From Arthrobacter sp. PvP023 (GTDB lineage: Bacteria > Actinomycetota > Actinomycetes > Actinomycetales > Micrococcaceae), in the NCBI RefSeq assembly GCF_017832975.1, contig NZ_JAFIBI010000001.1, forward strand, positions 1,426,001-1,490,000: a DNA stretch of 64,000 nucleotides. The letters are read 5' to 3'. The translations under genes and the position numbers were made by a program. Position 1 is the stretch's first letter, and each line of letters starts with the position of its first letter. This document shows positions 1 through 9,021 of this stretch, one piece after another. The notes beneath the pieces were generated by a model. It searched no databases and was not told where the DNA came from. It saw only the letters and a program-made list of their open reading frames with translations.

Positions 1-509
1 AGGTTACCGTTAAACGTGTCTATTGGCCGCACCTCCGCTCCAGGCTCGACAATGCTCAGCCGGAGGGGATGGCGGCCCTCCCTTTTGAAGCCAGAATACG
101 TGGTCTGAAGGCTTTCGGGATCCCGCATTGCGCAGGCAAGTATCGCATCCGGATGGTTCTCCAGAGTCTGAATGGCTCTGCTCAGCGCATCGATATCCAG
201 GACTACATCGTCGTTGAGCCAGACAATATAGTCTTGGGCGTCATCGATTCGATTTTCTGCGTCGTTTAGGACGCGCTTTTCCGCTTGGTGCATACTTTTA
301 GCCCAGTATGTCGATCCGCTGCCTGGAATCACAGTGACGCTGGGGAACATCTCAAGTACTGAACTGGCGGTTTGATCCTTGGATCCATCATCGAAGAGAA
401 CCACACGCGTCTCAACACCCGCAGAATCACCTGCAGCAAAGAGAGAAGACAGCGATTGGATGGTTGTTTGTCGACGATTGTGACTGGCTACAATAATGTG
501 AAACTTCAA
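1..509 (-). CDS. Family 2 glycosyltransferase, N-terminal part (runs off the window)
   Basis: Reading the minus strand from a TTG at 509 gives about 169 residues with no stop before the window edge. The protein opens MKFHIIVASHNRR, typical of the GT-A nucleotide-binding fold, followed by a DDGSKD segment near residue 40 and WLNDDVVLD near residue 100, where the second aspartate pair resembles the metal/nucleotide-binding DxD. Family knowledge: GT2 enzymes transfer sugars from nucleotide-sugar donors, here probably to an exopolysaccharide repeat unit at the cytoplasmic membrane. The TTG start overlaps the stop of the upstream GT4 gene by 4 bp (TTGA), implying translational coupling. The C-terminus and any acceptor domain are outside the window, so the substrate is unknown. 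Confidence 0.8.
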   Translation of the reverse strand, partial: MKFHIIVASHNRRQTTIQSLSSLFAAGDSAGVETRVVLFDDGSKDQTASSVLEMFPSVTVIPGSGSTYWAKSMHQAEKRVLNDAENRIDDAQDYIVWLNDDVVLDIDALSRAIQTLENHPDAILACAMRDPESLQTTYSGFKREGRHPLRLSIVEPGAEVRPIDTFNGN

Positions 510-1639
510 TTGTTTGCTCCTCGATTTAAGGCGGCGAGTATCCCCTCGAGAAAGTTTTGAGCCATTTGCTCTGCACCGAGCCCATCTCCCTCTGACAGAC
601 TGTTCCGACTGAGTCTTTCCCGAAGCACTTCGTCTTGCAGTAATTCTTCGATGGCCAACGCATAGTCTTCAACGTCATTATTGACAATCCTGCTGGTCAC
701 GCCATCCTTCAGATACTCAAACTCCGGTGCGTGAAACGCCCAATTTGTGGTCACAATTGGGACACCTGCTGCAAGGCTATCGACCGCAATGAGTCCGACG
801 CGACCTGGTACGACGAGTAGATGCGTCATGGAAAGTATGAGATGTTTCATCTCATCGTCCGCCCGACCGACGAAGTGGACATTTGGCAAGTCGGATGCTA
901 GATCCATCAATTCATGACGCAACGGTCCGTCACCGGCGATAACGAAGGACACTTCGGAGCCCGTGACATTTAGGAGACGGATGGATTCCAAGAGAAAGGG
1001 TATGCGCTTCGACGCATCCAAGGCGCCGATGAAGGATACTACCCTCCCGTTGATCTGGAAGCGTTGCCGAAAATCTGCTATCTGCCGACTGTCAACTCGC
1101 TGGATCCGTCCTCTCATTGCTGCCGTATCGATGGCATTCATAACTGTTGTAATCTGGCCAGCTGGATACGGGAGACGCTCAACGTGGCCGGCCCCCCCAG
1201 ACGTGTACGCGAAGAACCAGTCTGATCTCCTGGTGATTGCGGATTGCAGCCAGGTTGAGAAGCGTGATCTCGATTCGACGTAATCTCGACCGTGTCCCCA
1301 AAGCGCCCATGAATTTTTCCTCAGAAACCGAGGCAGAAAAAGAAGATAGGCGTCGAGATTGCGTCGCGCCTGTTCCAAAACCAAGAGATCTGCACCCTTG
1401 GCCACTTGGAACGTGTTGCGAAAGACAAGTCGTCTCCCGCCTAGTCTCATTTCCCGCTGCGAGATAGGAACCACGAACGGTGCGGTGCCGCTGTCTCCGC
1501 GTTTTGCCTGAGAGCTATTGGGGTGCCCTGCGGCGACCACAACTTCGATACCCTCTCTAGAGGCACTGTCGACAAGGCGCGAAAAGAACCCGATTCTGTA
1601 GGTCGGCACATATTCTTGAAGGATCACAACCTTGGTCAT
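506..1639 (-). CDS. Family 4 (GT-B) glycosyltransferase
   Basis: 377 residues. The N-terminus (VVILQEYVPTYRIGFFSRLV) matches the opening strand-loop of GT4 enzymes. The C-terminal half carries the donor-binding Rossmann segments: VVSFIGALDASKR around residue 200, VSFVIAGDGPLRHEL around 235 and VPGRVGLIAVDSLAAGVPIV around 280-300. The usual E-x7-E is degenerate here (an Asp replaces the second acidic residue). It overlaps the upstream GT4 by 4 bp (ATGA) and the downstream GT2 by 4 bp, so the three are one coupled unit. The role is inferred as sequential sugar addition in polysaccharide assembly; the specificity cannot be read from sequence. Confidence 0.85.
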   Translation of the reverse strand: MTKVVILQEYVPTYRIGFFSRLVDSASREGIEVVVAAGHPNSSQAKRGDSGTAPFVVPISQREMRLGGRRLVFRNTFQVAKGADLLVLEQARRNLDAYLLFLPRFLRKNSWALWGHGRDYVESRSRFSTWLQSAITRRSDWFFAYTSGGAGHVERLPYPAGQITTVMNAIDTAAMRGRIQRVDSRQIADFRQRFQINGRVVSFIGALDASKRIPFLLESIRLLNVTGSEVSFVIAGDGPLRHELMDLASDLPNVHFVGRADDEMKHLILSMTHLLVVPGRVGLIAVDSLAAGVPIVTTNWAFHAPEFEYLKDGVTSRIVNNDVEDYALAIEELLQDEVLRERLSRNSLSEGDGLGAEQMAQNFLEGILAALNRGANN

Positions 1640-2796
1640 CTTTGCTCATACCTCTCTATCACGCTGTTGTACAAGTTCTCGAGTTTGGTGGTCCAGGCAT
1701 CCATCGAGTAGGTCTCATTGAAGCGGCTAAGCGCTCTCGTATGGAAGAGATCCCAATTTTGTGTAACATCCAAGAGACTCGACGTGAGTTGGTTCGAGTC
1801 TGTGTAAACAAGACCGGTTCCGTGAGCGAGTACGTCGTCAGCTACGCTATTTCCTTCCCTAGCGATAACGGGGCGGCCCGCCGCCAGCGCCTCGACGTAG
1901 ACCAAGGGCGCGCCTTCCGGCCATTCACTGGAGAAAACCAACCCGCGTGATTCTGAAAGGATCCTGGCCACGTGGGAGCTAGGGACGCTTCCGTGATACT
2001 CGACGTGCGGTAGTAGGGACGTTATCGACTCAACCTCTGCTCGCAAAGGTCCGTCACCGAAAATTCGAAGATGTTGGTTTTCTGGCCACGAATTGATAAG
2101 GCTAAGGATGCCCTTTTCGTTAGTCAGCCTGCCGATATAGGTCCAATTGGACCCAGGAGCCGAATGAGGAGCGAAGCCATGTTGATCAACAAAGTTGGGC
2201 AGCAAAGCTGTTCTGTGTTCTTCGAGTCCTAAGGATGTGAACATTTTTTGTGCGCGATCTGCCAGCAGGATGATCCGGTCGGCGCGGCGAAGCAGGGCAT
2301 CCCCTCGAACACCAGATCTGGTCTGTATCGCTAAGGGAATGCTGGCAATCGCCGAATCGCGGTAACAGCGGTTGACCACAGATCTGTGGGAACCTCGATC
2401 GACGCATTCGGTGCATGGGCGACCGTCCCGGTAAAGCGTTCCCGCTGCACAAACTGGCCTGAAATTGTGAAGTGTCGCTACTATCGGTCCATTCCAAGAG
2501 TCGACCCACGTCTTTGAGAAGTTGGGGAAGAGATTGTGGACGTGAACAACATCTGGCTTGAATTCCAAGAGTTCGTTGAGGGGTGAAGTGCCGCGTTGTG
2601 TGGCGACATTGATGGCCGTTCGAAATTTGTAGGTTCCGCTCGATTCAAGTTCGTCTGTGAATTGAGCAATCAAGCGGACGTCGTGGCCGCGGCTTTCCAA
2701 GGCAGACACTTGTGCCAAGACGACATTGTTCTCGCCGCTCGGCACTTGTGAAGAATAGAAGCTATGAACGACCGCGATTCTCAATGATCCATCCAT
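1636..2796 (-). CDS. Family 4 (GT-B) glycosyltransferase
   Basis: 386 residues from the ATG at 2796. The open frame extends further upstream, but that part overlaps the neighbouring gene and reads as low-complexity shadow, whereas MDGSLRIAVVHSFY is a canonical GT4 opening. An alternative ATG at 2817 would add seven residues. Motifs: a G-E-N loop near residue 22, HVHNLFPNFS near 90, a Cys cluster around CAAG/CTEC near 130, YIGRLTNEKGI near 235, and EWPEGAPLVYVEALAAGRPV near 310, which holds the two acidic residues of the E-x7-E motif. Likely donor-dependent sugar transfer to a lipid-linked EPS intermediate. Its stop overlaps the next gene by 4 bp. Confidence 0.87.
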   Translation of the reverse strand: MDGSLRIAVVHSFYSSQVPSGENNVVLAQVSALESRGHDVRLIAQFTDELESSGTYKFRTAINVATQRGTSPLNELLEFKPDVVHVHNLFPNFSKTWVDSWNGPIVATLHNFRPVCAAGTLYRDGRPCTECVDRGSHRSVVNRCYRDSAIASIPLAIQTRSGVRGDALLRRADRIILLADRAQKMFTSLGLEEHRTALLPNFVDQHGFAPHSAPGSNWTYIGRLTNEKGILSLINSWPENQHLRIFGDGPLRAEVESITSLLPHVEYHGSVPSSHVARILSESRGLVFSSEWPEGAPLVYVEALAAGRPVIAREGNSVADDVLAHGTGLVYTDSNQLTSSLLDVTQNWDLFHTRALSRFNETYSMDAWTTKLENLYNSVIERYEQR

Positions 2797-2869
2797 TCGT
2801 TGTTCAGATGGGTGCATGGGCGAGTGGCAGTCGCCAAATGGAGTATCAACAAGTTGTGACCCTGACGCA

Positions 2870-3919
2870 TCAGTTACGGTACTTTCGCGATAGCTTCCGA
2901 AGGCGGGCAAGTGAAGCCTGACAGACGTCCAGAAGGACTTTTCGAATCGAGTTCTTGGGAATGCCCAACTGCCGGGCGACGCGTGTCCTGAACCTGCTGT
3001 CCGGTTCTCTTCCGAACCGCTCGAGGCCGTGGCTGACCAAGTGACGGTAGAGACGCGCCAACCCATACTTTTTCTCTGCCGGAACATGCCACAAGGCTAA
3101 AGTCGTGTCGTTAACGGCAACATTCCTCGGCTTCAGAGGCTGTGTCCACAGTCGCCGTATGAAGCGGTCGGCTGAACCTGGCTCATGTCCCATGCACGCG
3201 TAAGCCATGCTTAGCACGTGGGCTTCCTCGAACGCTAGCGATGTGTCTATGAGATGTTGATCCATGAGGAGTGACCAGATGCGGTCTGCATTTACGAAGA
3301 GTGTCTCAATGCCGTCCGCAGTGCCGCCCACAATTTCCCCACCGCAATAAGTGAGGCGACCTGGTGACTCCAGGTTAAGCCTTGACATGAGGTTCTGTAG
3401 GTCGCCAATGCTGAGACCGTTCACCTTATACGAGTTATCGTAGCCCACCTGATAAGACGCTAAACCGCTTGAATGGACGCTGTCCCAGAATTCGTCGGCT
3501 TTAGCAGCTGAAGTCCAGACAACGTCGCTGTCCAGAATTACGGCTACGTCGTTTGGTGACAGGCCGACATGGATGTGCTTCAGCACGTCGATGACAAAAA
3601 ACTGATTCCGCCAGGCCTCTGTGAAAGATGGAGGAGGAACATGATCGTACGAAATAACTCGCATCTCAACACGAAGGCCACTCAGCAGGATACCGATTTG
3701 GCGAGATACGCGGGATGCAGAGTCATCCCATGGCTTGTTCAGGTAGAGAACGAGTCGGGCATCTGGGTTGGCTCGCCTGGCACTGGCGAAGAAGACACCT
3801 ATGCACCTACGGTAGATATCGCGAAATTCTTCTGAGGCGGAATTCTCGCTAATCTGGGCAAATCGTCCGCCTTCTTCCTGCCCTTGGACGTAGAACCACG
3901 TACTTACAAGATTTGTCAC
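2870..3919 (-). CDS. Putative DxD-type nucleotide-sugar transferase
   Basis: 349 residues. I do not recognise a specific family. The segment DVAVILDSDVVW (about residues 124-135) has the hydrophobic strand followed by Asp-Ser-Asp (130-132) seen in GT-A transferases that bind metal and a nucleotide sugar. The N-terminus begins with MTNLVSTWFYVQ and has a helix with many Arg/Ala; the last 80 residues are basic and could be a membrane-proximal tail. It lies 73 bp upstream of the GT4 gene on the same strand, downstream of the BY-kinase, so a glycan-assembly role is likely by context. It could alternatively be a capsule-associated protein lacking transferase activity. Confidence 0.6.
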   Translation of the reverse strand: MTNLVSTWFYVQGQEEGGRFAQISENSASEEFRDIYRRCIGVFFASARRANPDARLVLYLNKPWDDSASRVSRQIGILLSGLRVEMRVISYDHVPPPSFTEAWRNQFFVIDVLKHIHVGLSPNDVAVILDSDVVWTSAAKADEFWDSVHSSGLASYQVGYDNSYKVNGLSIGDLQNLMSRLNLESPGRLTYCGGEIVGGTADGIETLFVNADRIWSLLMDQHLIDTSLAFEEAHVLSMAYACMGHEPGSADRFIRRLWTQPLKPRNVAVNDTTLALWHVPAEKKYGLARLYRHLVSHGLERFGREPDSRFRTRVARQLGIPKNSIRKVLLDVCQASLARLRKLSRKYRN

Positions 3920-4200
3920 TTAGGAATTCTACCTTTCGGGCAACTTCAAGCTCCGGTAGGTACCGGTGGAATAGCGTTTTCGACCGCAGAGGACTCTGCT
4001 TAATTGTGTGAGAGCATCACGACGTATTCCATGCGCGGCAATAGTGTGGACTAATTTCACAGCCATAGGCTGGCGTCTGGAACGATGAGTGCACGGGCTC
4101 ATGGCTAAAGTGATTGTCCGTTGCCCATCACGAAATGCCACTCACCTTTGCATATTTATTGCCCAGCGAGTGTGGGCGAGAGGTTGCGAGTCCCTATTTC

Positions 4201-5709
4201 TTAGTCATGACGACTTGTTGGAAACAGACTTGGTGGCCTAACGTCAACGTGACTGCCGCTGGTCAAGGTTCGCGACAGATCTGGTTCAAAATTTCGGGCC
4301 GATCCACGCCTCGGTCCCGGAAATAATCCAGTGCCTTCGTCCGTCTTGGGCGCTGCAGCCTCGTCCGTGCCGTAATAACTGTAGGCATATGCGTCCGGTC
4401 CCTTTACAGGAAGCCTATTCAGCACGATGCCCAAAACGGTTGACCCGACCATCTCTAGAGCAGCGAGAGATTTGGCAAGATCTTGCTGACGAAGTTTCTG
4501 CGAGCCTACGACCACAACTACACCACCAACATGTTGGGACAAGACCGCGGCGTCGGTGACGGGGAGGAGGGGCGGGGCGTCGATTATCACCGTGTCGAAC
4601 GCAGTCTCAAGGCGCTGAATGAGTTGTTTCATCTCGCCAGACCCCAGCAGTTCACTTGGGTTTGGGGGTATTTGCCCGGATGTTAGGACGAACAGATTGT
4701 CATCACCCCACGGCTGGAGCAGGTCGTTCACATCGGCCAGACCGACAAGTGCCGTTGTTAGTCCAGCACTTCGATCAAGTCCCAAATACTCGTTGACCAT
4801 CGGTCGTCTCAAGTCCGCGTCGATCAGGCAAACTGTTTGGCCTGCTTGCGATAAAGCAATGGCGAGGTTGGTTGCAGTAGTGCTCTTTCCCTCCCCTGGT
4901 AGCGAGGAGGTCAACAGGACGGTTTTGGCGTGTCCGGCAATGTTCGCAAACTGCAAATTGGTTCTCAACTGCCGGAACGACTCGGCGCGAGGGCTTTGTG
5001 GCCGAGTCTGTGTCAGGAGAGGCTTTCTTGTGGCATCTTGATCGAAGTGTATTCCCCCCAATAGTGGGGCGTCGGTTACCTGTCGAAGATCGATTTCTCC
5101 ACGAATTTGATTGTCAAGAGTAGTACGAAGAAATGCAATACCGAAGCCTAGAGCAAGGCCAAATGCCAACCCAAGCAGCAGGTTCAAACGTGTATTTGGG
5201 GCTGATGGAACCGAAGGCGCTTCGGCTGGCATTATTACAGAAAGACTCACCGGCGAGCTTCCTCCGTTTTTTGGCTTTTCAAGGGAATCCACTACGTGAA
5301 TCAGACTGTTTGCAGTTGCTTCAGCAATTGCGGCTGCTTGAACGGGGGAGGGGTCGGATACAGATATCGTAATTAGGACTGTGTTGATTTCTGTGCTTGC
5401 TTTGACCCGGGATGCGAGGGCCGCAGGAGTGATATCCAAGCCCAAGGCATCGATCGCGGGCTGTAGCACGATGGGTGAGCCTATAGTTTCAACATAAGAT
5501 TGCACACGTGCTTGGCTAAATGTATTGCCCTGCTGAAGCTCCTGAATGGACCCTGAATTCTGAAGCGAGACGAAGAGTTGGGTTTCGGATGTGTACGTCG
5601 GCTTAACTAAAACAGAGGAAGCACCTCCCACGAGCAGGCCAGCCAACGTCGCGGCGACGATCAGTATCCAGTTGCGGCGTAGGATTCGCAGGTAATCGCG
5701 TAGGTCCAA
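4201..5709 (-). CDS. Wzz-type chain-length determinant fused to BY-kinase (tyrosine autokinase)
   Basis: 502 residues from a TTG at 5709 preceded by AGGGGG at good spacing; the open frame continues 20 codons upstream but LDLRDYLRILRRNW is the usual family N-terminus. Order: TM1 about 14-30, extracellular Wzz region 35-170, TM2 about 175-195, then the cytoplasmic kinase domain with Walker A PGEGKST (271-277), the A' motif LIDADLRRP (295-303) and Walker B TVIIDAPP (373-380). Tyrosines at 441, 443, 445 and 446 form the probable autophosphorylation cluster. Family knowledge: such proteins set polymer length and control EPS export at the membrane. It heads the minus-strand glycosyltransferase genes, though a 281-bp gap separates it from the next one. 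Confidence 0.92.
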   Translation of the reverse strand: MDLRDYLRILRRNWILIVAATLAGLLVGGASSVLVKPTYTSETQLFVSLQNSGSIQELQQGNTFSQARVQSYVETIGSPIVLQPAIDALGLDITPAALASRVKASTEINTVLITISVSDPSPVQAAAIAEATANSLIHVVDSLEKPKNGGSSPVSLSVIMPAEAPSVPSAPNTRLNLLLGLAFGLALGFGIAFLRTTLDNQIRGEIDLRQVTDAPLLGGIHFDQDATRKPLLTQTRPQSPRAESFRQLRTNLQFANIAGHAKTVLLTSSLPGEGKSTTATNLAIALSQAGQTVCLIDADLRRPMVNEYLGLDRSAGLTTALVGLADVNDLLQPWGDDNLFVLTSGQIPPNPSELLGSGEMKQLIQRLETAFDTVIIDAPPLLPVTDAAVLSQHVGGVVVVVGSQKLRQQDLAKSLAALEMVGSTVLGIVLNRLPVKGPDAYAYSYYGTDEAAAPKTDEGTGLFPGPRRGSARNFEPDLSRTLTSGSHVDVRPPSLFPTSRHD

Positions 5710-6060
5710 ACCGGGGTCCCCCTGTGTCGGTTGCCGGGACAGCCCGATGGCATGCACCCAGAACGGCAATATTCGTCGGTCCCGCTAATCATACCCGGCG
5801 CTTTAGTCTCTGGGATTCGCCGTCACAGACTTAGACTTTACGCAGTCTTATGGAAGGATGCACAACTCTACACTGGGCTGATTGTTGATGAAGTGGCCCC
5901 CGAAGATACGCCAAATTGACCTGGCGAATCCCTATGTGGCTACCGGATTAGGGACGCGCCGAGCGGTTTTGTAAGCATGGATGAACGTGCATGCGATCAT
6001 TGCGGGCCGAGCCGGGGCCGTAACTGCGGGTCGTCCGACCTACCACATCGAAGACTCTGA
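5710..6060. other. Intergenic region upstream of the EPS genes
   Basis: No convincing gene. It must carry the promoter for the minus-strand EPS genes and the 3' end of the Lrp gene. A small inverted repeat (AGACT, 6-nt spacer, AGTCT on the minus strand) lies near 5830-5850, but I could not identify -35/-10 hexamers with confidence. Confidence 0.4.
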
Positions 6061-6525
6061 TTACCGCGTATCCACGTCCTCAAACACTAGGAACGTCTGC
6101 GTATCTAACACCCCAGGCATTGATTGCAGCTGGTCGAAGATCACGCGGCGCAGGTCCACGTTGTCCACGGCGCGCACAAGCAGGATGACGTCAAAGTCCC
6201 CGCCCACCAGTGCTATGTGGTGCACCTCCGGGATGGCCCTAAGAAGCTCGCGAAGCTCGCGCCAGGAATGCTGCCTCACCTTCAGCGTTACGTAGGCGGA
6301 GGACTTGAGCCCCGCCTTAATAGGATCAACCAGCGCCGTGAACTTGGTCAGCACACCCTCGCCGGTCAGCCTGGCGATCCGCGTATACGCGTGCGCCCTC
6401 GAGATGTGCACGTTCTCGGCCACCTGCGTGATGGACATCCGCCCGTCCCGGGTCAGCTCCGCAATGATGTTCCGGTCCACGTCATCCAGCGGCACCGGCA
6501 CCTGGTCCGCCTCTGTTTCTGCCAT
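6061..6525 (-). CDS. Lrp/AsnC family transcriptional regulator (BkdR-like)
   Basis: 154 residues from the ATG at 6525; an 11-codon upstream extension has no support. Residues about 12-60 form the AsnC-type winged HTH (LDDVDRNIIAELTRDGR and ITQVAENVHISRAHAYTRIARL), followed by the RAM ligand-binding beta-alpha fold (VDPIKAGLKSSAYVTLKV, and a GGDFDVILLVRA strand). Lrp-family proteins bind amino acids and act as oligomers. It is divergently placed 159 bp from the keto-acid dehydrogenase operon, the classic arrangement for a regulator of branched-chain amino acid catabolism, so it probably senses Leu/Ile/Val or related compounds and controls that operon and itself. Confidence 0.9.
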   Translation of the reverse strand: MAETEADQVPVPLDDVDRNIIAELTRDGRMSITQVAENVHISRAHAYTRIARLTGEGVLTKFTALVDPIKAGLKSSAYVTLKVRQHSWRELRELLRAIPEVHHIALVGGDFDVILLVRAVDNVDLRRVIFDQLQSMPGVLDTQTFLVFEDVDTR

Positions 6526-6684
6526 TTGTTCACAACTCCCGCCGGTAACCCAGCTCACACTTACGATTCGTCTTTCAGATTAGGGTAGAAATCCAAACTT
6601 CTCCACGATTCCTGCCGGGACTGGATACGAAAGTTCCTTCAGGACCATACTGGAAGCGAATAGTGGCTACAGAAGGACGGACCA
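6526..6684. promoter_or_regulatory. Divergent control region between the Lrp gene and the E1-E2 operon
   Basis: The 159 bp separate divergent starts and contain an AT-richer patch around 6570-6600 compared with the surrounding coding DNA. Lrp-type proteins usually bind degenerate 15-bp palindromes in such a gap, but I cannot define one unambiguously here. A purine-rich AGAAGGACGG near 6672 supplies a ribosome-binding site for the E1alpha gene. Confidence 0.5.
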
Positions 6685-7908
6685 ATGACGATCTCCGCGG
6701 ACCAGACCGCCCTCGGGCAGGAATCTCCGGAACAGCCGGCCGGGACCCAGCTGACTGAAGACGCCGCCGCCGAGGCGGTGCGCAAGTTCGGCATCACGGT
6801 GGAGGACTACATGCTGCCGGCCCGCCACCAGATCCAGATGGTGGACCAGGACGGGACCCTGAACCCCCACACCGAGCAGGGCGCCCAGCCCGGCCACGAA
6901 TACGCATTACCGGGCGACGCCGAACTGCTGGCTGCGTATGAACAGTTGGTCGTCGGCCGCCGCGTCAACGACCAGAACTCCGCCCTGGTGCGCCAGGGCC
7001 GGATGGCCGTCTACCCCTCCAGTCACGGCCAGGAGGCCTGCCAGGTGGCGGCCGCCCTTTGCCTCGCGGAGGGCGACTGGATCTTCCCCACTTACCGCGA
7101 CTCCGTGGCCGTGATGGCCCGCGGCGTGGACCCCGTCCAAACCATGACTCTCTTCCGCGGCGACTGGCACAACGGCTACGACCCCCTCAAACACAAGGTG
7201 GGCATCCAGTGCACCCCGCTCACCACCCAGCTGCTTCACGCTGTCGGCGTCGCCCATGCCGCCAAACTCCGTGGCGAGGACACCGTCGTCCTAGCCATGT
7301 GCGGAGACGGTGCCACCAGCGAAGGCGACTTCCATGAGGCGCTCAACTTCGCGGCCGTCTTCCACCTGCCCGTCATTTTCTTCGTGCAGAACAACCAGTA
7401 CGCCATCTCGGTGCCGCTGGCCCACCAGTCAGTGGCGCCGTCGCTGGCACACAAAGCCGTGGGCTACGGCATGGCAGGCGAACGTGTGGACGGCAACGAC
7501 GTCGTCGCTCTCCTCGCCGTGCTGGGCCGCGCCGTCAAGCTGGCCCGCGAAGGCTCCGGCCCGCTCCTGGTGGAGGCACACACCTACCGCATGCAGGCCC
7601 ACACCAACGCCGATGATGCCACCCGCTACCGCCAGGACAGCGAAGTGGCCCAGTGGGTGGCCCGGGATCCCCTGAAGCGGATGCAGACCTACCTGACTGA
7701 CCGCGGACTGCTGGACGACGACGGCGCCGCCCGGATCGCGGAGAAAGCGGAGCAGGTTGCCACGCAGCTTCGCGACGGCCTGGGCGAAGACGTCCCCGTC
7801 GACCCGCAGGACCTCTTCCGCTACGTCTTCTCCACACCCACCCCGCAGCTGAAGGAACAGTCCGCCCTGCTCGCCGACGAAATCTCCCGGGACGAGGCCG
7901 CAAAATGA
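6685..7908 (+). CDS. bkdA: 2-oxoacid dehydrogenase E1 component, alpha subunit (branched-chain type)
   Basis: 407 residues. The thiamine diphosphate motif begins with CGDGATSEGDF (206-216) and closes with QNNQYAIS (235-242), the GDG...NN pattern of E1alpha. The region around residues 155-180 (RGDWHNGYD) lies where the E1 phosphorylation/entry loops occur in the family. The enzyme decarboxylates branched-chain 2-oxo acids (or pyruvate) on TPP and reductively acylates the E2 lipoyl arm in the cytoplasm. The stop overlaps the E1beta start by 4 bp (ATGA). The divergent Lrp gene favours the branched-chain over the pyruvate assignment; substrate choice cannot be proved from sequence. Confidence 0.9.
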   Translation: MTISADQTALGQESPEQPAGTQLTEDAAAEAVRKFGITVEDYMLPARHQIQMVDQDGTLNPHTEQGAQPGHEYALPGDAELLAAYEQLVVGRRVNDQNSALVRQGRMAVYPSSHGQEACQVAAALCLAEGDWIFPTYRDSVAVMARGVDPVQTMTLFRGDWHNGYDPLKHKVGIQCTPLTTQLLHAVGVAHAAKLRGEDTVVLAMCGDGATSEGDFHEALNFAAVFHLPVIFFVQNNQYAISVPLAHQSVAPSLAHKAVGYGMAGERVDGNDVVALLAVLGRAVKLAREGSGPLLVEAHTYRMQAHTNADDATRYRQDSEVAQWVARDPLKRMQTYLTDRGLLDDDGAARIAEKAEQVATQLRDGLGEDVPVDPQDLFRYVFSTPTPQLKEQSALLADEISRDEAAK

Positions 7909-9017
7909 GCCCGACTGTCACCACCTCCTCCGAGGTCAACGGCAACGTCAGCGCCGCCACGGCTCGCGCCGCCGCCAAGGCAGCCGCCACCGCTGAATCA
8001 ACAGGTCCGCAGACCGTCACACTCGCCAAGGCACTGAACACCGCGATGGCCGACGCCATGCACGCCGACTCCTCCGTGCTGGTGTTCGGCGAGGATGTCG
8101 GAATGCTCGGCGGCGTCTTCCGGATCACGGACGGCCTCACCAAGACGTTCGGCGAGTCCCGCTGCTTCGACACACCCCTGGCCGAGTCCGGCATCGTCGG
8201 CATGGCCGTGGGGATGGCAATGAACGGCATGCGCCCGGTGATCGAGATGCAGTTCGACGCCTTCGCCTACCCGGCCTTCGAACAGATCGTCAGCCACGTG
8301 GCCAAGATGCACAACCGCACCAAGGGCGCCGTCAAGCTGCCCATCGTCATCCGGGTCCCGTACGCCGGCGGCATCGGGGGAGTGGAGCACCACTGCGACT
8401 CCTCCGAGTCCTACTACGCCCACACCGCCGGCCTGAAGGTCTTCACCCCCGCCACCGTCGCCGACGGCTACCGCATGCTCCGCGAAGCCATCGACTCCGA
8501 CGACCCGGTGATGTTCATGGAGCCCAAGAAGCTCTACTGGTCCAAGGACCTGGTGGACCTAGAGGGGCTCCGCGCCGAGCACGCCGCGAACGCCGAGCGG
8601 GGGATTTCTTCCGAAGGCCGCGCCGCCGTCGCACGTCCCGGTACGGACGCCACGCTGATCGCGTACGGCCCGTCCGTGCCGACCGCCCTGGCCGCCGCTG
8701 CCGCAGCGGCAGAAGAGGGCCGCTCGCTGGAAGTCATCGACGTCCGCTCCATCGTGCCGTTCGACGACGAGACCGTCTGCGCGTCGGTCCGCAAGACCGG
8801 CCGTGCCGTGGTGATCGCCGAAGCCCATGGCTTTGCATCGGTGTCCTCGGAGATCGTGGCAAGGGTCCAGGAGCGCTGCTTCCACTATCTGGCCGCGCCT
8901 ATCCGCCGCGTCACCGGCTTTGACGTGCCCTACCCTGCGCCGAAACTTGAGCACTACTACCTGCCCGGCGTGGACCGCATCCTCGACGCCGTTGACGACC
9001 TCCAGTGGGAAGACTGA
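7905..9017 (+). CDS. bkdB: 2-oxoacid dehydrogenase E1 component, beta subunit
   Basis: 370 residues. After an Ala/Thr-rich N-terminal stretch of about 40 residues, the transketolase-like pyrimidine domain begins (VTLAKALNTAMADAM), with the family signatures VFGEDVGMLGGVFRITDGL near 65 and FDTPLAESGIVGMAVGMA near 90, including the Glu that activates TPP. The C-terminal transketolase domain follows from about 230 (ATLIAYGPSVPTAL, and VIDVRSIVPFDDETV). It pairs with the alpha subunit as an alpha2beta2 heterotetramer. The gene starts inside the alpha stop and is followed 4 bp later by the E2 start, so all three are co-translated. The Ala-rich N-terminal extension is longer than is common and may be disordered. 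Confidence 0.92.
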   Translation: MSPTVTTSSEVNGNVSAATARAAAKAAATAESTGPQTVTLAKALNTAMADAMHADSSVLVFGEDVGMLGGVFRITDGLTKTFGESRCFDTPLAESGIVGMAVGMAMNGMRPVIEMQFDAFAYPAFEQIVSHVAKMHNRTKGAVKLPIVIRVPYAGGIGGVEHHCDSSESYYAHTAGLKVFTPATVADGYRMLREAIDSDDPVMFMEPKKLYWSKDLVDLEGLRAEHAANAERGISSEGRAAVARPGTDATLIAYGPSVPTALAAAAAAAEEGRSLEVIDVRSIVPFDDETVCASVRKTGRAVVIAEAHGFASVSSEIVARVQERCFHYLAAPIRRVTGFDVPYPAPKLEHYYLPGVDRILDAVDDLQWED

Positions 9018-9021
9018 TCAG

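Noticed and set aside
2797..3087. 97-residue N-terminal extension of the second GT4
   Set aside because: Overlaps the DSD-protein gene and precedes a canonical GT4 start at 2796.
3929..4141. 70-residue minus-strand ORF between the BY-kinase and DSD-protein genes
   Set aside because: No ribosome-binding site, motif or membrane segment; possibly leader of the downstream gene.
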